DNA of 64,000 nucleotides from Protopterus annectens (lineage: Eukaryota; Chordata; Ceratodontiformes; Protopteridae): positions 901,202,404-901,266,403 of the forward strand of contig NC_056744.1 in NCBI RefSeq assembly GCF_019279795.1. Reading direction: 5' to 3'. Both the position numbers and the translations under genes were made by a program. A model generated the notes under the pieces. That model saw nothing but the letters and a program-made list of their open reading frames with translations, was not told where the DNA came from and ran no database searches. Shown here piece after piece: positions 1-11,220 of this stretch; within the stretch, counting starts at the first letter, position 1; every line of letters begins with the position of its first letter.

Positions 1-4
1 ATTA

Positions 5-197
5 CAAAATCCCAAAGAATAAGGCATTACGCCTGGAACAACAAATTAATTTATTACAAAAGCACTTTTTGTCCACACCAAATAGTCAAACTTCATCAGA
101 TAACTGAGGAAGTTCGAGTATTTGGTGTGGATGAAAAGCGCTTTATAATAAATTGATTTGTTATTCCAGGCATGGTGCCTTATTCTTTGGGATTTTG
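5..197. repeat. Foldback (MITE-like) element
   Basis: The segment is a long imperfect palindrome. The left arm starts CAAAATCCCAAAGAATAAGG and the reverse complement of the right arm starts with the same 20 bases. Pairing continues for about 85 bases per arm (shared words include CCTGGAA, TTTATTA and TCCACACCAAATA), around a short centre near 88-110. Homology stops at 5 and 197, which I take as the ends. No convincing target duplication is visible, partly because the window begins here. It has no coding capacity. It could be a non-autonomous DNA transposon of unknown superfamily. Confidence 0.75.
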
Positions 198-1126
198 CAG
201 TTTGTTTTCTTGTGTTGCATTGGAATAAGTCTTTCTAATTAAGTATTCATGAATGGTCCATTAAGAACCCTACTTCAAACTGCAAGTTAAGGTTTACATT
301 ATTACTGGAGCCAGATCATAAGGTTCACGAGCTCCAGCTCCAGCCTCTGTATCCCATACCAAATCTTTTCTTATTTAGCATTTCTTTTGATAGTGTATGG
401 TAGAAATTACTAGAAAGCACAAATAAATAGCAGAAAAGCTGGACAAAATTATGGTATTTTTTGCAACCAGTCATAATTGTGCCTTATTGTTAACAGTAAT
501 CGTTTGAATTACAACATAATAACCATGGAGAAGTAATTTATAAACATCCTCATTTATCATAAATATCTAAAATACATTCACACTCAGTAATTTCAAAAAT
601 AATAGCATCAGGGAACTTATTTTATTTTTACTTTATGTTTTAACTGGGTAAACTCTCTAGTCCCAAAAGCCTATGTTTAAGGAAGAGTTTCTGAGTGACT
701 AGTTTGTTCAGCAGCATACATTAAGTATAAGCAGACTGAGGGAATCAAACCAGGGTTTATGGGATTAAGATGCTAGCAGTTCATTGCCTTAATTTTCTCT
801 TTCATTTTAAATCACCAGACAGAACACAGAACTTGCTTTTTTGCTTCTCCCAGCATTTTGTCTAAATGAACCAAATTTCCCGTAAATCATCAATTAGACA
901 GAACAGGCATAATCTGAACAACATTTCTAAGACATGTTAGGGTGAAAACAATCATACAAAGTGCTTGACTGTAAGGAAATAAATGTAATTCAGAGCACCA
1001 GTGCAAGATGCTACATATTTGTGCCTTGGTTGTAATTGAAAGAGCATCTAACTTTGGTGAAATGTACAGGTCAACATATTTACAAGATGAGTCATATTAT
1101 CTAGTAATAGAAGACTCAAAAGTATA
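198..1126. other. Intergenic, AT-rich; no gene recognised
   Basis: No reading frame, RNA gene or clear repeat boundary could be supported. A weak match to a B-box-like word on the minus strand (near 740-755, GGTTTGATTCC) may be the remains of a tRNA-derived SINE, but no A box is convincing. Confidence 0.5.
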
Positions 1127-1736
1127 ATTATACAATGACCCCCCATTAATATTCCAAAACATGCACGCTGATTGGTCAGCGTGCCCATTGTAAATCCGAC
1201 TTATACTAATGGAAAAAGGTCCGGTCGCCCGGACTTTTTCCTTTAGTATAAGTCTTTATTTTTTTTGTGTTAAGCAGCAACGGAGAATGGAAGAGCTCTG
1301 TTGCTGTAATCTCGCTATGTTAAACAAGTTTAACATAACGAGATATCTTAAAAAAAAGCAACGGAAATTTTCCTTTCTCTGTTCCTTTTTTTAAAGCTGT
1401 CTTGCTATGTTAAACTCATCTAACATAGCGAGACAGCTTTAAAAAAGGGAACGGAGATCTTCCTTTCTCCGTTGCTTTTTTTTTTAAAGATATCTCGCTA
1501 TGTTAAACTTGTTTAACATAGCGAGACAACTTTAAAAAAGCAACAGAGATATTCCTTTCTCCATTGCTTCCTCTACACACAGCACTGATGTACTACGTAG
1601 CATACGCATGCGCAGTACATCAGAACTGCTCCAGGATACCGGACAGCTGTGGAAGGGCAGCACGAAGGCATTATACAATGCCATTATTTAAGAAAAGTAA
1701 GTATTTTTTTTTCTTAAATAATGTCATTGTATAATT
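1127..1736. repeat. Serial hairpin element (about 11 consecutive palindromes)
   Basis: Almost every base lies in one of a run of adjacent inverted repeats: 1163-1184, 1198-1254, 1276-1305, 1310-1343, about 1350-1393, 1393-1440, 1441-1484, about 1484-1535, about 1535-1569, 1587-1621 and 1671-1736. Two hairpin types alternate. One has the core CTCGCTATGTTAAAC with its complement. The other is of the form AAAAAAGCAACGGAGA with its complement. Outermost words ATTATACAATGAC (1127) and GTCATTGTATAAT (1724-1736) are mutually inverted and may be termini. The CDS-like frames inside it are artefacts of this structure. I infer a non-autonomous foldback transposon expanded by repeated hairpin duplication. 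Confidence 0.75.
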
Positions 1737-1779
1737 TATATTTGTATATCAATGTATATTTGTATATAAATAATGTCAT

Positions 1780-1911
1780 TGTCTGCCTGGGATGACATGC
1801 TGGACAAGCCACGCTGCTTCGCAAGGGATAGCTTGCACTTGTCACCCCTGGGATTCCGGATTTTGGCAAAGGCTCTTGCCACCCCCATAGTGCCTTTTTT
1901 AGGCAAGGCTC
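1780..1911 (+). pseudogene. LINE ORF1 C-terminus (esterase block V), truncated
   Basis: Reading from about 1780, the frame gives an open stretch with DSLHLSPLGF and then ALATPIVPFLGKAQ. This is the same C-terminal segment that closes ORF1 in the LINE copy ending near 45,640. The DxLHL motif is the Asp/His block of the SGNH hydrolase fold found in CR1-type ORF1 proteins. Everything upstream of it (GDS and GxND blocks) is missing because the copy is 5'-truncated. It has no start codon of its own and is not expected to make protein. Confidence 0.6.
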
Positions 1912-1963
1912 AAATTCTAAACCTACCACCCTAGAACAAAACAAAGAAAAAAAACTAAGGGTA

Positions 1964-4761
1964 ATGCTGCTCAATGCCAGAAGTCTCAACTTCAAGATGC
2001 ACGCACTCGAGGCCCTTCTCAGTATGGAGAACATCGATGTCTGTGCTGTGACAGAAACCTGGTTCAAGGCTCCTGAGAGCACCCCAGCACTATCAGGTTT
2101 TACCTCATATCATGCGTTCCGGCCACAAAACCCGGACAATACCAAGAAAGGAGGAGGGGTATCCATATTCATCAAGGACACCCACACCTCAAGATTGGTG
2201 GCATCGCACGATGCATCGGAAACCATCCAGGTGCAATTAACCATAGGCAAGACTGCTCTGCAGATTGTAGCATGTTACAGGCCACCATCGCAAACTCAGG
2301 AACCTCACATGGCCTTCCTGAAAACACTGGAGGGGATAAATGTATCTCCGAACACCATTATACTAGGTGAATTCAACTACCCTAATATAGACTGGGAACA
2401 CTACTCAAGCCCAAACACTCTAGCCCAAAAGTTCCTGGAATTCATAAACTCAAATGCCATGGAACAACTAGTCACCATCCCCACAAGAGGAGAGAACATA
2501 CTTGATCTCATCATCACGAACATGGGAGCACAATGTTCAACGCCAGAAGTATACCCCTCACTGGTGAGATCTGATCACAAACTAATCTCGCTGGAGGTCC
2601 TCATCCCGCCCCCACCCGAAATAAAAAAAAACACAAAAAAGAACTTCTCGAAAGCCGACTTCACACTTCTAAAGACTAGTGTGGTCTCCTTTAAGGCCCC
2701 TGAGCCGGCGGTTAACATTACTCAAACTGCTGAATCACTTACAAATGCCTTCTACCAGCACCTGCAGGGCTGCATGGATCAGGCAATCCCAAGCAAAACA
2801 AAGACTCTTTGTACCAAAGGCAAGCGTCCAGTCTGGTGGACCACAGCCATAAACAAACTCTACAATAAAAGGAGAAAGCTACTACAAGATAGAGCAAAAT
2901 CCTTAAAAGGTAAGACACCGCTGATCACTGTAAGTAAAAAGCTAAGAGCTCTCATAAAATCATCCAAAGCTAATTTTGAGAAAAAAATAGCTAAGGACTC
3001 TAAAGACAACCATAAAGCATTCTTTAGCTATGTCAGAAACCTAGGAGGAAACTCCCAGATATGTTCAGAATTAGTTCAAAATGATGTGAAGATTACTGAT
3101 CCTACAGACATTGCCAACATACTGGCTGACAGGTTCAGTGCAAACTTCTCCCCACCCTCCCCGCCTAAAGAAGAGATATCTATACCAAATGATTGTAGCC
3201 TCCCAAACATCTCCAATGCTCAGGTGAGAACTGCTCTCTCCAAGGCAAAGAACACAGCATCCATGGGACCTGATGGTGTCCCCGGCTGTGTGCTCCATGA
3301 ACTCAACGAGGAATTAAACCCACAGTTAGGACAGCTGTTTAATCTTAGTCTCACCTCTGGATACGTACCCAGGGAGTGGCGCACAGTGACTGTGGCCCCA
3401 CTCCACAAAGGCGGTGCCTCCACCGACCCTGGAAATTACCGTCCCATTAGCTTGACAAGCCTGATCTGCAAAGCCATGGAAAGGATCATAATGGATCTCA
3501 TAAATAAAGACATAGGGAATTTGCAGACTTTGGATCCAACCCAGTTTGGCTTTGTCAAAGGCAGATCATGCCTTTTAAACTTGGTTGACTTTTTTGAAAC
3601 AGTCACCAAGGCCATTGACGAGGGAAAGGCAGTCCATACAGCCTACCTAGACCTGGCGAAGGCTTTCAATACAATACCCCACTCGGGTATCATTGAAAAA
3701 CTCATCAACTTAAATGTAAACCCATACATTACAAGATGGGTTGCAAACTGGCTGAGTGACAGAACCCACAGGGTCAGAGTTGCTGGCGCCATGTCAGACT
3801 CTAAGCCTGTCACAAGTGGTGTCCCACAGGGCTCAGTCCTGGGCCCACTCTTGTTTGGCATCTACTTTTCTGAAGTACAAGCAAACACAGGAGGGTTATG
3901 GCTGACAAAGTTCGCAGATGACTGCAAACTGGGCGCCATAGTTGAGAACACATCCGACACAGACATCCTTCAGAAGGGTCTCACAGAAATGGATAACTGG
4001 TGCCAGAGCCATGGCCTCAAGTTAAATGCCAAGAAATGCATAGTCATACCCTTCGGGAAAAATAAGGTTACCCCTAGCTACCATATAGGTGGCAATCCCT
4101 GAACACAGAAGAAGTTATTAGGGACCTGGGAACCCAGGTTGACAGTAGCCTTTCATTCGACACTCATATTGCTAAAGTAGTTAGGAAGACCTTCTACATT
4201 GCCCACCTTATCATGAAGGGATTCACATCTAGATCAAGGGAAGTCATAGTCTCCCTATACTCACCACTCATCAGACCAATGATCGAGTACAATGCCCCAT
4301 TCGGAATGTATCTGACCCGACACTTGCAGCAGCTGGAGAGGCCACAAAAGTTCCTCACCAAAAGGATAAAGGGTCTCAAAAATCTGTCTTATGCTGCACG
4401 ACTGAAAGAACTCCAGTTATATTCAGTTGCGTACCGCTTGCTCAGAGGTGACCTATGCCTGACATACAAGGCCATGTCAAACCCAGATTTGATGAATATG
4501 CTTCATCTCAAAAAATCTAGATCCCTCAGAGCCACAAGGGCGGGTGACTTAAACCTTGACACGGCTATTAATAGGACGTGCTGGAGGGATAGATTCATCA
4601 CTCAAAGACTCCCTATGCTGTGGAACAAAATCCCGGTTTATGTGAGGCAGAGCACCTCGCTGGCCTTGTTCAAGAGGAATCTTGACCAATGGATGGGAGA
4701 TCACAGATACACTCCAGGGGTTACCTCAGTGTCACTGCTCGACAGAGGCACAGCTAAATAA
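1964..4761 (+). pseudogene. LINE ORF2: endonuclease plus reverse transcriptase, one frameshift
   Basis: The first part (1964-4102, 712 residues) has an N-terminal AP-endonuclease-like domain: VTETWF near residue 30, ACYRPPSQT, LGEFNYPNIDW near residue 140, and RSDHKLISLEV near residue 205. The reverse transcriptase domain follows: PLHKGG, NYRPISLTSLICK, TAYLDLAKAFNT (motif A), SGVPQGSVLGPLLF (motif B) and the catalytic FADD. At about 4099 a single-base loss shifts the frame. The C-terminal part continues to 4761 (LNTEEVIRDLG, then a 182-residue open stretch). The canonical endonuclease GDFN is GEFN here, whereas the copy at 46.07 kb has GDFN, so this copy probably lost nicking activity. Apart from the frameshift and this change it is remarkably well preserved. 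The role is target-primed reverse transcription. Confidence 0.9.
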
Positions 4762-4876
4762 TGGGCATAGTTTCTCCAAACTAAGGGGTGGCGTAAGCCA
4801 CAAAAAACTATGGGCTAGGCTTATAAATGCCCTCGGGCAGATAGCCTAGTATAAACCTATGAACCTATGAACCTAT

Positions 4877-5308
4877 AATAGCAATAACTCACTTCTGGGT
4901 GTGGGTAATGCTGGATTTACCCACTGTTGTCTTTGTTTGTCCACTTTAAAAAAGACAACTTTAAAAAAGCAACAGAGATATTCCTTTCTCCATTGCTTCC
5001 TCTACACACAGCACTGATGTACTACGTAGCATACGCATGCGCAGTACATCAGAACTGCTCCAGGATTCCGGACAGCTGTGGAAGGGCAGCACGAAGGCAT
5101 TATACAATGCCATTATTTAAGAAAAGTAAGTTTTTTTTTCCTTAAATAATGTCATTGTATAATAGCAATAACTCACTTCTGGGTGTGGGTAATGCTGGAT
5201 TTACCCACGGTTGTCTTTGTTTGGCCACTTAGGCTTCGCCCTCATGACCAAACCACACCAATCCTGGGTAAATCCAGCACTTCCCACACCCAGGCGTGGG
5301 TTATTGCT
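4877..5308. repeat. Hairpin element continuation and partial tandem copy, ending in a 145-bp palindrome
   Basis: 4877-4947 (AGCAATAACTCACTTCTGGG and on) is repeated at 5164-5234. 4951-5163 repeats 1528-1736 almost exactly (for example GGATACCGG versus GGATTCCGG). About 285 bp of the hairpin element is therefore tandemly duplicated, and the LINE interrupts the upstream copy only. 5164-5308 is a complete palindrome: AGCAATAACTCAC at one end and its near complement GTGGGTTATTGCT at the other, with TGCTGGATTTACCC pairing to GGGTAAATCCAGCA. In the upstream copy only the first arm remains. Confidence 0.75.
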
Positions 5309-8300
5309 TAAATATTTTATAGTTTATTTCACATTTTCTTTTCTTTAAATGTCATTTATATCAAAGACAGTTACCATTCTGTATAATTAACCTTCTTTCC
5401 TCATTTGTTATTCTATTGCTCTTAGCTTGATATCTTAAACCTATTTTGAGTTGCAAGTATATTTAAAGTGACAAGCGAAGATGTCATACGCAGAACTATG
5501 TTACTGTGTGGGCAAATAGCCCACAGATGAAACTAAGACACATTTTTTATTTGATATCCTAGCATCTATTAAGTAAGAGGGAGATGTCTAAGAATTAGTA
5601 AAGCAAAATGCTAAACATAAGCAGAAATATATTTGCTATCTATATTTCTGTAAAGCCAGGGCAACTCCATTAGCATTTAAACTGGTTTTCACTGAAAAAA
5701 ATCTTTGTTTCTTTTTTTCCACAGTGCAATAAAATAACTGGTGACTGAATCCAAAAGTTTTTTGGTAATGAGTGATTTCTGTTTTTATCGGGTTTAGGGG
5801 TTTGTGCCTAAAGCAATAAATGTGTTACGGAGAAATATGTTTTCTGTTGACAATTACATTTTGGAAATAAAAAAGAACTGCATGCTTCAAAAAACATAGA
5901 GGTCTTTTGAATTTATTTGTAAACATACTGAATGAGTAAATAATGTATTAAGCTTAAAACAAAATTCTGTGAGGGTCTTAAATCATCAATCTACTGTATC
6001 TCTCTCTGTCTTGATTTTCCTTTGTCTCTGTCTGACACACGCAGACGCAGACACACACACGCACACACACACACACTAGTAAGACCTTCATTTAAAAAAA
6101 TTGCTTGACATTTTTTTAATTAAGATCAGCTCATTAAAGATGGATTTTGGCTACATTCTAAGTTGGACTGATACTGTCAGAGAACATGTAATAAATGAAT
6201 GGAGCAGTGCTGTAAACAGATATGAAGACATATTAAACAGGTGCTGGTGTTTTAATTTGAAAAATTTAAGGAGCACGCATGGGAATGATGACCAGCAACA
6301 AGCTTCTGTTGTTATCTCTGTTACCGCGAGGAGATTTTTTTCTAATTTTCCAATAATAAATAATTAGATTTTAATAATTTTATCTATGAATGCTGTGTGT
6401 AAGCTTAAACCTGCAAATGAATATTAATAATTTACACTGTATTGTAATTGCTCTACTTATTTGCTGTTGATTGCATACATATGTCTCACTTTCTTGTTGC
6501 TGTTTATTAATTTAGGCCTATAGCCATATCTGTAACATATACAATACAGACAAATTTCTGTACTACAGTAGCTTCATTTCGCTGTTCAGTGTTCAAGGTA
6601 CTTTATTGCTTTTCACTTTTGGTTTAATAGATAGAACTACTTACACATTGGTATAATATGTACCTTTTGTCTTCTAAGCATTAACTGACAGCTGTTTTGT
6701 ATTGTTTTTATTTGACTTATACTCCTTTTATTGTAATCTTTTATCAAATGAATGTATGCATTTTATGTGGGGCTTTTTTCCTTGTGCCTCTGCTGAAAAG
6801 TGTCCTTGTATCCAATCAGACAAACCCTATAATAAGCAAACAAACAACAAACAAATAAATACATAAATGAATAAATAAATGAATAAATAAATAATTTTGT
6901 TGTCTGCAGGAGGTCTCCCCATGTATTAGATAACTCTATTGTATATAATAAGACTTCTTATGACTTCAACTGATATTTAGCTTAGTTAGTTAAATAATAC
7001 AAGCATCTAAATATATGTTAACCACCGTCTCTCTCTCTCTCTCTCAGTGAGAAATGGTGACTACAGAAAAAGTATGAGACTAGCCTAGATAAAGTATGAG
7101 ATTACATCTGTTACCTTACAATGATAGGGTGAGCTATGCTAAAAGATACAGCAGTGCTTTGTGAAAGACAAACGACATGAACGTATAGATGCATTTGTTG
7201 TATTGCATTGCAAATTATGGATATTAAGACAGAGATGGGCATTTGCACTCAGCTCAAATCTCCAATCTATAAGACAGGATGAACAGACTAGATTAAGAGC
7301 TGGGTAACCTTGAAAACAAAAGTCATTTAATAATCTCCATTTTCTTTAGCATCCAGAGGGAGTGGTAGACAGTGAAACCATCATGCTCTTCAAGGTGTTG
7401 TTGAAGGTGATTTTGCAGCTCATTTCTCCACTGATTTTTTTGAGACTCCATAGGACTGCCACAAGCAACACAACAAGAACCTTTTCCTGCCACTTAACTA
7501 GCAGAGTCCAGTTAAAGTGGTCATGGACTATAGTAAAGAACTATTCTTAAAATAGGACGCAATGGTACCAGCCTTTGGTAAAAGTAAGAGACATGGGTTT
7601 CAAGTTCTAGTTTGGCAAATTTACATTGTATATAAAGGGCAGGGTTATCCTTTTGACAATCTTAGGGAGGACCATTTCTTTTTAGATATTATGCTACACC
7701 AGAAAGATATAAGGAATGGAGAAGTAAGAACTACAAAAATGGAACTTGATATGGGTCAATAAGACAAGAGAAGAGTTCACCATTCTACTGTTATATCATC
7801 AACTACAACTCCTTCAAGGACAAGAAACAAGCATACATTTCAAGCCCACCTATATCTTTTAAAAACAAAATAAAAAGGTCTTTATTCACTAAATCAGTGG
7901 GAAAGTCTGACAGATTTCCACTCTTGAAGATTATGTAAGTTAGAAAATGACACTCGTTTATTCGTAACACCAGATCCAGCAGTCCCTGAGATGGAAGAAA
8001 TGGCATTATACTATCACTTGATCAGAGTAGTTTGGCAAGTGCTAAAAAATCTGAAATGAAAGTTGTGGCAGGCAATAGTTTTTTTGTCCCTGTTCTTAAT
8101 AAACCTATATGAATCAAATAGCATGGTTTATGCACAGAATAGGGGCTGACTAATCCCAACTCTTGTTTTTATTTACATGTGCAGTCTGTACTTAGTTGTG
8201 CTGCATGTTGAAAAGACAACCTGGCTGTCATTAACAGGTATATGCCTTTCAGTGCATGCCCTTCTAAACTTACTCTTACATATGAAAGACAAGGTAGTAT

Positions 8301-9010
8301 AACAGATGCACATAACCGACTTCCGCATCAGTGCCACCCTCTTCCCCCACTTTCCCATCTCTTCTTCTACCCCGCACTTTATCCAGACCCAATGCTTCAC
8401 TTGCCATCTCTTCCTTTGCCCTTCATTCCCACTATTTGGGGTCTGTTTATACGAACATATCTTTGTGTTATATATTGTCGCATGATAATAGAAAAGATAT
8501 TCCTAACTCTAAACTCTGGAGTTGCCAAAGAACTGCTTCTTGGTTTATTTAGGTTGGTTATTTATGTTAATATCTTTATAATGTACTGTTTGCTAATGTT
8601 TATGGGCTTACCTAATATATATTTTATTTACCTTTGTTTTACTCATAGTAGCTACTTTTATAAGCGTAGGTTTTTCAATATATTTTCTGCATGTCTCCAA
8701 GATGAGATTGATACTGGTCACTAATGGTCAGTGCTGTACCCTAGTTAACAAATGCAAATAGGTAAATACCTACTGTACATCGAACTGCATGGAGACATGA
8801 TCCATGTGATCAGCTGTGTTATCTGTGAATGTCCTGTTGGACGATTATAGTTGCAGTAACTTAAGGGAAATCTGATATTAGCTCCTACAATGCATTACTG
8901 TGTGTTTATATATTGTTCTTTTGTTTCCTCACAAATTGCAAGGGATGACTGCATTAGTGGTACTTGTTTATTTGCTTATGTTAGATGGCAGTACTGGTTA
9001 CTTATTTATT

Positions 9011-9012
<2 letters not shown>
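5309..9012. other. Intergenic with simple repeats; no gene recognised
   Basis: AT-rich sequence with short microsatellites: CA-rich at about 6040-6077, AAAT-type at about 6850-6893 and TC at about 7028-7047. Short open frames (for example 7362-7550, 8242-8724) show no recognisable domain, splice context or codon pattern. I assign nothing to them. Confidence 0.5.
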
Positions 9013-9100
<88 letters not shown>

Positions 9101-9115
9101 TGTGCATGCATGTAC

Positions 9116-9173
<58 letters not shown>
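9013..9173. repeat. (GT)n microsatellite, about 160 bp
   Basis: Nearly pure GT dinucleotides interrupted near 9094-9125 by ATG/GCATGCATGTACGCGC. The Cys-Val and Thr-His open frames seen across it are translation artefacts. The alternating purine-pyrimidine run has Z-DNA-forming potential. Confidence 0.95.
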
Positions 9174-9175
<2 letters not shown>

Positions 9176-9798
9176 CTCACCAACTAATTTATGTATCATG
9201 GTCCTTCTATTAGTTAACTGCATGTCAACTACATCTTAAGGTATGGAAGATAGGAAGTTGTATTTTATTTTATTCTTAGAGTTTGTAAAATTAATCCTCT
9301 TAAAATGTTCTACCTTCATAAGTTTAGCTTTTGTAGACATATCCGGCAAATGCATTTCAGTCAATTTTTTAGAAATTATAGAAAGTTGTAATTTAGTTTT
9401 TATGGGAATCCCATCCATCAAGATAAAGCAGGAAAAAGAATTTCCTCCGTTACAAAAGGTGCCTTGGTCCACCTGATTTTCCTGCTTATTTTATATTTTT
9501 TTCACTTTATCAGATATTGCTCACTAGCACTGCTCTTTCTACAGTTTGCTGGTTCCTACCTGAGATTAGTGTAAAACATGACAATCAAAGGAAAAAGTAA
9601 GGTGAAAGGAAAAGACAGGCTATGGGATCTGAAAGAGAGAAAAATTTATTCAGAGGTGATTTTTTAGTCAGAGATACATACAACTCTTGATAAGGTGGAA
9701 CACAATATGTGATTCTTCAGCCTATTGAGTGGCGTTGCAGATGATTTTCTGAGAGTGCTGGACTGGCAATGCTTTTGGTATGACTTGGTAAAGGATAA

Positions 9799-9862
9799 GG
9801 AAGACTCCTTCCCTTCATTTAAGAATGCAAGGAAGACTCCTTCCCTTCATTTAAGAATGCAA
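9799..9862. repeat. 32-bp direct tandem duplication
   Basis: Two adjacent identical 32-base units starting GGAAGACTCCTTCCC and ending AAGAATGCAA. Identity suggests a recent slippage or repair event. Confidence 0.9.
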
Positions 9863-10343
9863 GGCATAAGCTTAGAGGGTAGGAGAATACAACACTGGTA
9901 ATACCTGCAACAAATGTGTTTATGACATAAACCATAAAATAGGTAACAAAGTATTCTGTAATATTTCTGAAAGAAAGAATACATAAAAGTTGGCTGTCAA
10001 CTGAAAAGTATAAAATTATGCTTACATAAAAGGATGGATATGTTAAAGCAAAACTGGGAAAACGATACAGCTATGGTACTTATTTTGGACCAATGAAGTA
10101 ATAGTTATACTCAGTGGAGGGAGTAATTTACTTCATTAGTAAGCTTTACTTTTCTAAGATATTACAGCAATAGAAAAATTCCCATGCAAGGTTATAGAGA
10201 AAGGGGTGTTTACGAAAAAGGCAAATGCTAGAGATATAAGGATACAAGGAAGGTAAACTAACTACACATGTTCTGATCGTGCCCAAAAGTACATCCAATT
10301 GGAAAAGCAACATGGGTGCTATATCTTGGGCATTAAAGGGTAA

Positions 10344-10932
10344 ATTTATTCGGATTCACTTTATAACCTCAAAATACTGAAATATCGAATTTCAGTATCT
10401 CGAGACTATAAAACCGAATCCACAAAACACCGACACAAAAAAAATGCGGAATTCACAACACCGAAAAAAACGCACACACTATACCACACATACACCACAA
10501 CACCCACATCACAACATAAACAAACAAAACTACACACATACACAACTCATACACACATAAGCATGGGGGCAAGGCCCCCTGCACCCCCCTACTTATATAT
10601 ACTAACTCCGAGATCGTACAAGCACAAAACAAAAGCCAACTCACACACGCACATTCTCCGACCCCTCACACACACATCAAACACATCAGCACACACACTC
10701 TAACTCCCACTCAAAACCCTTAGAAAACACACCTACATCCACACACGGCACTGTGCACCATCAAAACACAATCCCAGACATTACGCAGCGTAAGGTCATA
10801 ACCGCGAATTCGACATATATTCGAGTTTGCGATTATGACCTTTCGCTATTTTTAACATTTGGCTTTATAGTCTCGAGATACTGAAATTTGACATTTCAGT
10901 AATTCGAGGTTATAAAGTGTTTCCATTTATTC
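10344..10932. mobile_element. MITE with 8-bp target duplication (hAT-like)
   Basis: The element proper is 10352-10924 (573 bp). It is flanked by the perfect 8-bp direct repeat ATTTATTC (10344-10351 and 10925-10932), the target-site size of hAT transposons. The ends form a terminal inverted repeat of about 68 bp with a handful of mismatches. Both ends share CACTTTATAACCTC and CAGTATCTCGAGACTATAAA, and each arm also contains its own small palindrome (ACTGAAAT and ATTTCAGT). The interior has an AC-rich stretch (about 10440-10740) and another hairpin at about 10790-10843 (GGTCATAA pairing with TTATGACC). There is no transposase. Confidence 0.85.
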
Positions 10933-11220
10933 AGGCTAGTTCATAGAGATTTCTGGTTTCTAGGAATAGAAGTACCATCATCAGGGTTGAGCACTAGCAA
11001 CATATTTTGGCCTAGATCAGTTATTCTTGCAGGTATGACTACCATATTCATATTTTGTTGGACTGATCTTGTAGATAAAGCACAAAATTACACATTTATG
11101 AATGCATGTTATGGTATGTTCTTTCTAAGCATCAACATGTAAGTGCTTATTAAGATTGTTTCATATTCTATTATTGCTGGTAGCATTCATATTACTTATT
11201 TATATTGTTTTACTGTTTAG

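Larger units (their letters stand above)
1778..4876 (+). mobile_element. CR1-like non-LTR retrotransposon (LINE), 5'-truncated
   Basis: The copy begins within the last part of ORF1 (a DSLHLSPL block like that of the second copy at 45.5 kb), continues through an apurinic-type endonuclease and reverse transcriptase ORF, and ends with a 3' UTR containing TAGGCTTATAAATGCCCT and a short tail of ATGAACCT units (about 4851-4876). The organisation (SGNH-esterase ORF1, EN-RT ORF2, microsatellite-like tail without poly(A)) fits the CR1/L2 group. It sits inside the hairpin element: the 5' side follows GTCATTGTATAAT, and the 3' side resumes with the hairpin element's next segment AGCAATAACTCAC. A second complete reading of this family is at 44.7-51.2 kb, and fragments lie at 25.4, 36.1, 42.0 and 43.8 kb. 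Confidence 0.9.

Noticed and set aside
8242-8724. 160-residue plus-strand ORF
   Set aside because: Hydrophobic Phe/Leu/Tyr-rich translation of AT-rich DNA, with no family resemblance, Kozak context or splice signals.
8890-9239. Six overlapping frames of Cys-Val or Thr-His repeats
   Set aside because: They are translations of the (GT)n microsatellite. The same applies to frames at 17832-18177, 26455-26667 and 41187-41372.
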